DNA from: an uncultured Eubacteriales bacterium
Lineage (GTDB): Bacteria; Bacillota; Clostridia; Oscillospirales; CAG-382
Direction of reading: 5' to 3'
Length of the DNA: 6,993 nucleotides
Assembly: GCA_900550505.1 (NCBI GenBank)
Contig: URSI01000058.1
Coordinates: 1-6,993, forward strand
In this document: piece after piece, positions 1-5,020 of the stretch
How the letters are laid out: each line of letters starts with the position of its first letter
Position numbering within the stretch: the stretch's first letter is position 1
Translations under genes and position numbers: made by a program
Notes under the pieces: model-generated
What the model was told of the DNA's origin: nothing
The model's input: only the letters and a program-made list of their open reading frames with translations
Databases searched by the model: none

Positions 1-11
1 TCTCGCACCAC

Positions 12-40
12 ATTGTAAACCATACGACAGTTTTTGTCAA
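12..40 (-). promoter_or_regulatory. Sigma-A-type promoter reading out of the left edge
   Basis: On the minus strand TTGACA (40 to 35) is followed after exactly 17 nt by TACAAT (17 to 12). That is a perfect -35 and a -10 with one mismatch. Transcription would start near position 5 and run leftward, so the gene lies outside the window and is divergent from purA. The hexamers and spacing are seen directly; activity is inferred. Confidence 0.6.
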
Positions 41-256
41 TAGGTATTTTGATTTTTTTGGTGATTTCCTGAGATTTATTTTTTAAATCGTGGCTTCGGT
101 CCGGTCAGATGAAAAAGATTTTTTGATATTCACCTCAGAGATATTGCAGTGCGGGATCGGCATAGCTAATCAAATAATTCATGGACAATGCAATAGATAT
201 AAATTATATTTATGACCAAATGAATAAGTTTCATTTTTTCCGCAGTCTCAGAGGTA
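41..256. other. AT-rich intergenic stretch, no gene seen
   Basis: This stretch separates the leftward promoter from the purA promoter. It is rich in T runs and shows no ribosome binding site followed by a plausible coding sequence. An open frame in phase with purA begins at an ATG at 181, but its predicted residues do not resemble the N-terminus of any adenylosuccinate synthetase. The purA promoter lies downstream of that ATG, so I treat the stretch as non-coding. Confidence 0.6.
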
Positions 257-284
257 TTGACAGAGGTCTTGCCGCGTATATAAT
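257..284 (+). promoter_or_regulatory. Consensus sigma-A promoter of purA
   Basis: TTGACA (257-262), a 16-nt spacer and TATAAT (279-284) give a perfect match at both hexamers, one base short of the optimal spacing. Transcription would begin near 291 and leave an untranslated leader of about 118 nt before purA. It sits inside the open frame that starts at 181, which is why that longer start is not credible. Confidence 0.85.
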
Positions 285-340
285 TAAAACGTGCGCTCAA
301 AAAAGTTTATGTCACATGAAAGTTTTTAACAAATCAAAGA

Positions 341-387
341 CCGGCATATACGGTGCCTGCCGGAAGCTTTCACGGAAACGGGCGCCG
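341..387 (+). promoter_or_regulatory. Candidate H-type pseudoknot in the purA leader
   Basis: Stem 1 pairs CCGGCA (341-346) with TGCCGG (358-363), six Watson-Crick pairs. Stem 2 pairs CGGTGCC (351-357) with GGCGCCG (381-387), seven pairs including one G-U. The 5' strand of stem 2 lies in the loop of stem 1, so the two form a classical H-type pseudoknot: a 4-nt first loop (347-350), no nucleotide between the stems, and a 17-nt last loop (364-380). A competing nested fold keeps stem 2 and forms an inner hairpin at 360-375 instead of stem 1. The element ends 14 nt before the GGAGG of purA, a position suited to translational control. The pairings are seen directly; function and ligand are unknown, and it matches no riboswitch class that I recognise. 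Confidence 0.45.
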
Positions 388-401
388 AAAAATTATTTTA
401 C

Positions 402-406
402 GGAGG
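402..406 (+). promoter_or_regulatory. purA ribosome binding site with ambiguous start spacing
   Basis: GGAGG at 402-406 is the only strong Shine-Dalgarno sequence near purA. The ATG at 409 is only 2 nt away, which is unusually close. An in-frame GTG at 418 is 11 nt away, slightly far but workable. The start is therefore one of these two, giving 426 or 423 residues. The conserved TAIVG strand follows both. Confidence 0.6.
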
Positions 407-408
407 AT

Positions 409-1689
409 ATGACTCAGGTGAAAACTGCAATAGTCGGTATAAATTGGGGCGATGAGGGAAAGGGACGCATGGTCGACCTGTTTTCCGAGAGCTATGACGT
501 GGTGGTGCGTTATCAGGGAGGCAATAACGCCGGTCATACCGTTGTGAATGACAAAGGCAAGTTCATACTTAATCTGCTGCCTTCCGGTATATTGCGCGAC
601 GGCACGGTGAACGTGATGGGCAACGGCATGGTGATAGACCTTGAGCATCTTTGCGGCGAAATAGGTCGTCTTCGCGAGGGCGGTATAGACATTACGCCCG
701 ACAATCTCAAAATAAGTGACCGCGCCTGCATTTGTATGCCGTATTCGGTGATGCAGGATAAACTTGAGGAGGCGAGACTCAAGGACGGTAAATTTGGATC
801 CACACAGCGCGGGATAGCTCCGGCATACGGAGACAAGTATATGAAACGCAGTATACGCACAGGCGATCTTTTTCATCCGGAAATACTCAAGGTCCGGCTT
901 GAAGCGATCCTGGACTGGAAAAACCCCGTGCTTGAAAGCATGTACGGCGCCGACAGGGTCACATCGGATTCTATGCTTTCGTGGCTGGAGAAATACGGCG
1001 AACAAATAAAACCGTTTATCTGTGATGTCGGCGAATACCTCGATAAGGCCGTTGCGGACGGCAGGAATGTCATGTTTGAAGCGCAGCTCGGGGCGTTACG
1101 TGATATCGACTTCGGTATATATCCCTATACATCATCTTCTTCCACGATAGCCGCATATGCGCCGGTCGGCGCGGGTATACCTCAGCACAGGCTCGATAAA
1201 GTGATAGGGATAATGAAAGCTTATTCCACCTGTGTGGGAGAGGGCGCGTTTACAGCCGAGTTGTTCGGCGGTGTGGCGGAGCGACTGCGTGCAGAGGGCG
1301 GTGAGTACGGAGCTGCTACAGGCAGACCGCGCCGAGTAGGCGGCTTTGATGTCGTTGCGTCGCGTTACGGCTGCCGTGTTCAGGGCGCAGACGAGCTTGC
1401 TTTGACCAAACTTGATGTACTTTCTTACATGGAGAAAATACCGGTTTGCGAGGCGTACAGCATAGACGGCCGCAGGACCATGAGCTTTTTGACCGAGGGT
1501 GAGCTTGAGAAGGCTAAGCCGGTTTATACGGAGCTTGACGGCTGGTGTGCGGATATCAGCGCTTGCCGCAGCTTTGAACAGCTTCCGGAAAACGCTAAAA
1601 GATATGTGGATTACATAGAGAATGCCGTAGGCTGTCCGATAAAGTACATATCGGTCGGTGCGAGCCGTGATGCCATAATCATAAGATAA
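409..1689 (+). CDS. purA: Adenylosuccinate synthetase (PurA), divergent clostridial form
   Basis: PurA joins IMP and aspartate using GTP to form adenylosuccinate, the first committed step from IMP to AMP, in the cytoplasm. At 426 residues it has the usual family length. Numbered from the ATG at 409, the GDEGKGR loop is at 14-20 with catalytic Asp15, and GGNNAGHT is at 37-44 with catalytic His43. GSTQRGIAPAYGDK is at 130-143. Further on are the DIDFGIYPYTSSS segment, TGRPRR and the guanine-recognition TKLD. Two IMP-site positions differ from the E. coli enzyme: the subunit-crossing Arg143 aligns with Lys146, and the GAQG segment reads AQLG. I recall both forms from other Clostridia, so they look like a clade signature rather than damage. 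The gene is single, with its own promoter, structured leader and terminator. Start at 409 or the GTG at 418; open frame upstream of 409 is rejected. Confidence 0.95.
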   Translation: MTQVKTAIVGINWGDEGKGRMVDLFSESYDVVVRYQGGNNAGHTVVNDKGKFILNLLPSGILRDGTVNVMGNGMVIDLEHLCGEIGRLREGGIDITPDNLKISDRACICMPYSVMQDKLEEARLKDGKFGSTQRGIAPAYGDKYMKRSIRTGDLFHPEILKVRLEAILDWKNPVLESMYGADRVTSDSMLSWLEKYGEQIKPFICDVGEYLDKAVADGRNVMFEAQLGALRDIDFGIYPYTSSSSTIAAYAPVGAGIPQHRLDKVIGIMKAYSTCVGEGAFTAELFGGVAERLRAEGGEYGAATGRPRRVGGFDVVASRYGCRVQGADELALTKLDVLSYMEKIPVCEAYSIDGRRTMSFLTEGELEKAKPVYTELDGWCADISACRSFEQLPENAKRYVDYIENAVGCPIKYISVGASRDAIIIR

Positions 1690-1706
1690 AGTGATTGTTT
1701 TTTATG

Positions 1707-1734
1707 GGCGGGTGCAGTGACACCCGCCTTTTTT
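1707..1734 (+). terminator. Intrinsic terminator of purA
   Basis: GGCGGGTG (1707-1714) pairs perfectly with CACCCGCC (1721-1728) around a 6-nt loop and is followed directly by six T. It starts 17 nt after the purA stop codon. It should separate purA from the downstream alarmone synthetase gene. Confidence 0.93.
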
Positions 1735-1746
1735 GTTCCGGACGTC

Positions 1747-1830
1747 AACGTGATGTGTTTAACGTGATGTGTTTAACGTGATGTGTTTAACGTGATGTGT
1801 TTGACGTGATGTGTTTGACGTGATGTGTTT
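1747..1830. repeat. Six tandem 14-bp repeats, consensus RACGTGATGTGTTT
   Basis: Six head-to-tail units run without gaps: 1747-1760, 1761-1774, 1775-1788 and 1789-1802 read AACGTGATGTGTTT; 1803-1816 and 1817-1830 read GACGTGATGTGTTT. The only variation is the first base. A degenerate relative, TTTAAATGTGAT, follows at 1835-1846. The array sits between the purA terminator and the promoter of the alarmone synthetase gene, its last unit ending 42 bp before the -35. The 14-bp period is not a multiple of three, so it is not a coding repeat, and it has no unique spacers, so it is not CRISPR. The near identity suggests recent slippage expansion. Whether it binds a protein is unknown. Confidence 0.95.
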
Positions 1831-1872
1831 GTAGTTTAAATGTGATAAAAACCGTTTTTTTGCCCGCCGCGG

Positions 1873-1901
1873 TTGAAACATATGCGCTCAAATGGTATAC
1901 T
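1873..1901 (+). promoter_or_regulatory. Promoter of the alarmone synthetase gene
   Basis: TTGAAA (1873-1878), a 17-nt spacer and TATACT (1896-1901) match the sigma-A consensus with one mismatch per hexamer. Transcription would start near 1908. This excludes translation from the TTG at 1873 or the ATG at 1882 and points to the ATG at 1933, with a short leader of about 25 nt. Confidence 0.7.
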
Positions 1902-1932
1902 TATAACAGATAAGGTGTTTGCGGGGTGCGAA

Positions 1933-2766
1933 ATGGACAAAATTCAAAAACATGCCGATATGGCGGATGAAAAAATTACGCTCGCGGGAACGACAAGCAA
2001 AGCCATTGCTGACGGTGAGCCAAACGTTTCTCCGGACGGTCATGAACGAATGAGGGAGATACTTGACGCATTTTTGGGTGACGGGACGAGTATAGAGCCC
2101 GAACAGCTTTTTCAATTTGCCGCAAGGTACGAAAAGCTGATGCTCAGATACAGATGTGCCGTACGCGAGATCACCACGAAGCTCGAAGTGCTTAACGACG
2201 AGCTTTCCTCCTTCGGAGGTCACAGCCCGATAGAGACGATACGCTCGCGCATCAAGCGCCCGTACAGTATTGCACGTAAGCTGAGACGTATGGGATTGCC
2301 AGCCGGTATAGAGGAAATATCCGGACGGCTCAACGATGTTGCCGGCGTCAGGGTGATATGTCCCTTTATAAGTGACATTTACAGGATCTCGGAAATGCTG
2401 CTCAAGCAGGACGATATCACGCTCGTTTCACGCAAAGATTACATAAGTGAACCAAAGCCCAACGGGTATCGGAGCCTGCACCTCATAGTCGAAGTGCCGG
2501 TATTTTTTTCATGTGAAAAGCTGAATGTGCGTGTGGAGATACAGATACGCACCGTCGCTATGGATTTCTGGGCAAGCCTTGAGCATGAGCTGCGTTATAA
2601 AAACGACAGTGAGCAGGCGCAGCAGATATCGCAGGAATTGAAAATGTGTGCAGACGTAATAGCACAGACCGATGCCGCAATGCAGCGGCTGAGAGACAGG
2701 GTGAACGCTCCCTGTGATGCCGCCGGAACTCAGCGTGAGATGGATGAGAGTATGTCTATAAACTGA
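1933..2766 (+). CDS. Small alarmone synthetase, RelP/YwaC-like GTP pyrophosphokinase
   Basis: It transfers pyrophosphate from ATP to the 3' hydroxyl of GDP or GTP, making ppGpp or pppGpp, the stringent-response alarmones. It has only the synthetase domain: no HD hydrolase, TGS or ACT domain is present. Of 277 residues, the catalytic core spans about 96-223: HSPIETIRSRIK (97-108), DVAGVR with metal-binding Asp135, KDYISEPKPNGYRSLH (168-183), EIQIRT with Glu202, and MDFWASLEHE (210-219). These match B. subtilis YwaC better than YjbM. The C-terminal helix (about 225-258) fits the oligomerisation helices of the family. The protein is longer than the usual 210 or so residues because of roughly 50 extra polar N-terminal residues with no recognised domain. 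The start at 1933 is preceded by GGGGTG (1923-1928) with 4 nt spacing and fits the promoter. The last 37 bp overlap the convergent desulfurase gene. Confidence 0.9.
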   Translation: MDKIQKHADMADEKITLAGTTSKAIADGEPNVSPDGHERMREILDAFLGDGTSIEPEQLFQFAARYEKLMLRYRCAVREITTKLEVLNDELSSFGGHSPIETIRSRIKRPYSIARKLRRMGLPAGIEEISGRLNDVAGVRVICPFISDIYRISEMLLKQDDITLVSRKDYISEPKPNGYRSLHLIVEVPVFFSCEKLNVRVEIQIRTVAMDFWASLEHELRYKNDSEQAQQISQELKMCADVIAQTDAAMQRLRDRVNAPCDAAGTQREMDESMSIN

Positions 2767-3839
2767 GCCGCTTCCGCTGCCGTATTGTGGCGTCCGGGGC
2801 TGACGCGTACTGCTCCGCCCGGAGTTTTAAGCGCTTCGTGTGCCGTGGGCGCACAATGATATCCGCCCCTTACCGCCACGCCGTTTTCCGCAAGGAGTGA
2901 AGCGGTGGTCTCACTGTCCTGACCGTCGACGGTAAAGAGCACCACGGGCAGGGCAAGTGCACATTCTCCGTATATCCGGATGTTTTTCATGTTTTTAAGC
3001 TCGCACACTATTCGTGATGCGCAATCATATGCTTCGTACATACCGTCGCAGCAGTCCTCAAGCGCGCATCCCAGCCCCGCTATTGCCGGAGCATTCAGCG
3101 TGCCTGCTTCCAGTCTGTCCGGGAGCATTTCGGGCATTTCGTACAGAAGAGAATAACTGCCGGTGCCGCCTTCGATCACCGTATCGGGTATCGGACAGTT
3201 TTCTCCCAAAAGAAGCGCCGATGAACCGAACGGAGCACCGAGCCCTTTATGTGTTGAAAGTACGAGCGCATCTATGCCCGAAGAGTCAATGTCTATGTCC
3301 ACATAGCCGCCGGACTGCGAGGCGTCGATCGCTATCAGCGCTCCTGCTGCGTGGGCGGCTGCGGCGAGCGACTCTGCCGGCAGGATCTGACCGCAGATAT
3401 TGGAGGCATGTGTGACGACCGCCAATGATGCGTTCGCAACGGCGTTTTTGAAAGCTTCTATGGTGCGTCTGTCACTCCAGCGGTCGGTTTTGAATTTTTC
3501 AAGCTTCACGATCCCGTCGGATTCCAGTTTTTTCAGCGGACGCATAACGGCATTGTGCTCAAGGTCGGAGTGGACTATTTTGTCTCCGCGTTTTGCGAGT
3601 CCTTTTATGATCATATTGAGCCCGAGCGTTGCGGTGTGGCAGAAGATGACCCTTTCGCTTCTGCATCCGTATCGTGCCGCAAGCTTTTCTCTTGTCTCGA
3701 AAACGGCCTCGGCTGCCATCGCGGCGAGCCTGTGGCCGCTGCGTCCTCCGTTGCCGCAGCAGGAATAGAATTCATATTGCCGGCGTATGGCACGTGCGGA
3801 TTTGGGATATGATGTGCTGCTATTATCGAAATAAATCAT
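2730..3839 (-). CDS. Cysteine desulfurase family protein (class V aminotransferase, EF2568-like)
   Basis: A PLP enzyme of 369 residues expected to take sulfur (or selenium) from cysteine (or selenocysteine) and hold it as a persulfide. Visible signature residues: the N-terminal YFDNSST strand (3-9), His95 in DLEHNAV stacking on PLP, Asp172 and Gln175 in DASQ, the Schiff-base Lys198 in STHKG, and Cys329 in GGYHCAP, which aligns with the catalytic cysteine loop of SufS-type enzymes. The overall pattern (GRSGHRL, THASNICG, EGGTGS, DRLEAGTLN) resembles the EF2568 branch, which is linked in other genomes to selenium-dependent molybdenum hydroxylase clusters. It starts at an ATG that overlaps the DUF3343 stop as ATGA, with AAGGCGG just upstream, so it is probably translationally coupled. 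Frame upstream of this ATG reads through the DUF3343 gene and is not real. The 3' end overlaps the convergent alarmone synthetase gene. The exact acceptor is unknown. Confidence 0.9.
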   Translation of the reverse strand: MIYFDNSSTSYPKSARAIRRQYEFYSCCGNGGRSGHRLAAMAAEAVFETREKLAARYGCRSERVIFCHTATLGLNMIIKGLAKRGDKIVHSDLEHNAVMRPLKKLESDGIVKLEKFKTDRWSDRRTIEAFKNAVANASLAVVTHASNICGQILPAESLAAAAHAAGALIAIDASQSGGYVDIDIDSSGIDALVLSTHKGLGAPFGSSALLLGENCPIPDTVIEGGTGSYSLLYEMPEMLPDRLEAGTLNAPAIAGLGCALEDCCDGMYEAYDCASRIVCELKNMKNIRIYGECALALPVVLFTVDGQDSETTASLLAENGVAVRGGYHCAPTAHEALKTPGGAVRVSPGRHNTAAEAAQFIDILSSISR

Positions 3840-4069
3840 TTTGCCGCCTTCCGGTCGTCTTCTATGACAGCGAGTGGTTTGATTCCGTTTTCCGAGCAGA
3901 CAGCTGCCGCCCGTCTTGCCGTGGTCCTGTCGGATACGCAAAGTCCGTATCCGCATCCGCGCAACTCACGAACGCGCGGCGTGCGTACGAGGGCGCTGCT
4001 TATTCCCGCTGAGGAAAGTTTTTTCTGTGCCTGCAGTGCTGCCGTAACCGACGAAAAAACAAGGATCAT
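3836..4069 (-). CDS. DUF3343 protein, putative sulfur/selenium carrier-like
   Basis: A 77-residue protein of the DUF3343 (Se/S carrier-like) family. It opens with the strand MILVFSSVTAAL, followed by a helix (AQKKLSSAG) and the segment VRTPRVRELRGCGYGLCV, the cysteine-glycine signature of the family; Cys39 and Cys44 are the likely functional pair and Cys58 is a third. The start at 4069 is chosen because AAGGAG (4084 to 4079) lies 9 nt upstream; the in-frame ATG at 4078 would abut that site. The stop overlaps the desulfurase start by 4 nt, so the two form an operon and are probably coupled. The likely role is to accept or guide the persulfide or selenide from the desulfurase; this is inference from family and context. 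No convincing sigma-A promoter was found upstream. Confidence 0.82.
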   Translation of the reverse strand: MILVFSSVTAALQAQKKLSSAGISSALVRTPRVRELRGCGYGLCVSDRTTARRAAAVCSENGIKPLAVIEDDRKAAK

Positions 4070-4167
4070 GAAAATCATCTCCTTCGATGCAGTATATTCG
4101 TTCCTTGTCATTTGCGTTCCGCAAAACGGGTCGGTTAGAGGTGAGCATATCCGTTTGTGCAAAAAAT

Positions 4168-4200
4168 AAATATGAATTAAATGTGAATGAAATGTGCAAA
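4168..4200. repeat. Three 11-bp phased direct repeats upstream of a promoter
   Basis: AAATATGAATT (4168-4178), AAATGTGAATG (4179-4189) and AAATGTGCAAA (4190-4200) run head to tail, sharing AAATRTG at the start of each unit. The 11-bp period is close to one helical turn, so the motifs face the same side of DNA. The array ends 6 bp before the -35 of the surface-protein promoter, where an activator, or the alpha subunit of RNA polymerase acting on an AT-rich UP element, would bind. A weak fourth unit may overlap the -35. Confidence 0.6.
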
Positions 4201-4206
4201 ATAGTG

Positions 4207-4235
4207 TTGACATATTGTCATTTCGATGTTAATAT
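4207..4235 (+). promoter_or_regulatory. Promoter of the surface-protein gene
   Basis: TTGACA (4207-4212), a 17-nt spacer and TAATAT (4230-4235) form a sigma-A promoter with a perfect -35. Transcription would start near 4242, about 60 nt before the ATG. AT-rich phased repeats lie immediately upstream. Confidence 0.8.
4208..4220. promoter_or_regulatory. Inverted repeat on the -35: possible operator
   Basis: TGACA (4208-4212), TAT, TGTCA (4216-4220) is a perfect 5-bp inverted repeat that includes most of the -35 hexamer and the start of the spacer. A dimeric repressor bound here would block RNA polymerase. No regulator gene is in the window and the site could be chance, since part of it is fixed by the -35 itself. 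Confidence 0.35.
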
Positions 4236-4248
4236 ACCCACAGGAAGA

Positions 4249-4282
4249 CAGTCGGCGTGTCATCGTGCTGTGCGCCTGACTG
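4249..4282 (+). promoter_or_regulatory. Leader hairpin before the surface-protein ribosome binding site
   Basis: CAGTC (4249-4253) pairs with GACTG (4278-4282) and GGCG (4254-4257) with CGCC (4273-4276), leaving one bulged T at 4277 and a 15-nt loop. The stem begins about 7 nt from the predicted transcript 5' end and ends 4 nt before AAAGGAG. It has no T tract, so it is not a terminator. A role in mRNA stability or start-site access is plausible but unproven. Confidence 0.45.
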
Positions 4283-4301
4283 AAGAAAGGAGATAAATCC
4301 A

Positions 4302-5018
4302 ATGAAAAAAGCACTTGTTTTCTTCGTTGTGGCAGCACTTATGATCCCTGCGCTGGCTCTTTCGGCTTCAGCTGAGGATAATGTGGTCAATCTGGTCTCA
4401 GAGGATAACACATGGGTCGTCATCGATGCCGGCGGTGGTACCGCAACAACGACGTATGAGGATGGAACCCTTGTGGTTACCAGTAACGGCGGTTGGCCTT
4501 GCATAACGCACACCTTTGCAGAACCTATAAAGGTGAAGGCCGACAGCATAGTCAACTGTGATTTTGAACTCGTTTCCGGTACGACCAGCATTCGTTTCAC
4601 TCTTACTACCGGTGACGTTATCACTCCTCATCATGCCATAGGCAGCGATATCAACGACACCACCGTGTTTGATACTGCCGGCGACCTTATTAAGCCAGGC
4701 TCTTATTCCATCACGGACAAGGCGCTCAACACCTTCAAGGCTTTCATTCATGATGGTACCGCCCAACTGAAGGATCTGGCTGCTCCTGATGAAAACGGTT
4801 ATTACTACATCGATACCGTTACCATTTATGCTATCGGTACGGGCGAGGTCAGAGTGAGCGAATTTACTATCACTGCTGAGGCTGCGACTGAAGAGCCCGG
4901 CGGCGATGAATCTACCGGTGGCTCTACTCCCGAGACCGGCGATGGAGCGATCGTTTTTGCGATCATCGCCCTTATCTCCTGCGCAGGAGCGTTCAGCGTA
5001 ATCAAATTGCGCAAGTGA
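4302..5018 (+). CDS. Secreted protein of unknown function with C-terminal sortase-like/membrane anchor
   Basis: A 238-residue exported protein. Residues 1-24 are a clear Sec signal peptide: MKKA, a hydrophobic core, then SASA with cleavage expected before EDN. The mature region (25-195) is rich in Thr, Val, Gly and Asp with alternating strand-like segments and looks beta-sandwich-like; I do not recognise the domain. It holds only two cysteines. A low-complexity linker rich in Glu, Gly, Ser and Thr (about 195-208) leads to TPETGD (209-214), a hydrophobic segment (215-234) and the basic tail KLRK. This layout is that of a cell-wall sorting signal, but the motif is PETG preceded by Thr rather than LPXTG, so the protein may be sortase-anchored or simply held by its last helix. 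AAAGGAG lies 9 nt upstream of the ATG. It is a single gene with its own promoter and terminator, divergent from the DUF3343 operon. Confidence 0.88.
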   Translation: MKKALVFFVVAALMIPALALSASAEDNVVNLVSEDNTWVVIDAGGGTATTTYEDGTLVVTSNGGWPCITHTFAEPIKVKADSIVNCDFELVSGTTSIRFTLTTGDVITPHHAIGSDINDTTVFDTAGDLIKPGSYSITDKALNTFKAFIHDGTAQLKDLAAPDENGYYYIDTVTIYAIGTGEVRVSEFTITAEAATEEPGGDESTGGSTPETGDGAIVFAIIALISCAGAFSVIKLRK

Positions 5019-5020
5019 TC

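Noticed and set aside
181..408. N-terminal extension of purA from the ATG at 181
   Set aside because: A perfect promoter lies inside it, no ribosome binding site precedes 181, and PurA of normal length begins at 409 or 418.
291..408. Known purine (guanine/adenine) riboswitch or ykkC-type element before purA
   Set aside because: The three-way junction and conserved loop sequences of purine riboswitches are absent, and I see no ykkC signature; only the pseudoknot pairing is supported.
370..1005. Long minus-strand open frame opposite purA
   Set aside because: It is a shadow of the highly conserved purA reading frame, with no ribosome binding site and a low-quality, His- and Arg-rich translation.
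1747..1830. CRISPR array
   Set aside because: The 14-bp units are contiguous with no spacers and no cas gene is nearby.
1873..1932. Alarmone synthetase start at TTG 1873 or ATG 1882
   Set aside because: These overlap the promoter itself and lack a ribosome binding site; the predicted transcript starts near 1908.
2813..2828. CTCC-GCCC-GGAG-TTTT as a terminator for the alarmone synthetase gene
   Set aside because: Only a 4-bp stem and four T, and the bases encode a conserved Gly-Gly segment of the desulfurase.
3014..3812. Several plus-strand open frames opposite the desulfurase gene
   Set aside because: Their translations are Arg-, Ser- and Cys-rich antisense shadows with no ribosome binding sites, and the opposite strand encodes a clear enzyme.
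4070..4078. DUF3343 start at the ATG at 4078
   Set aside because: It directly abuts the AAGGAG site; the ATG at 4069 has a 9-nt gap and fits the family N-terminus.
4091..4096. Minus-strand TATACT as the -10 of the DUF3343 operon
   Set aside because: No acceptable -35 lies 16-18 nt upstream and the transcript would start on the ribosome binding site.
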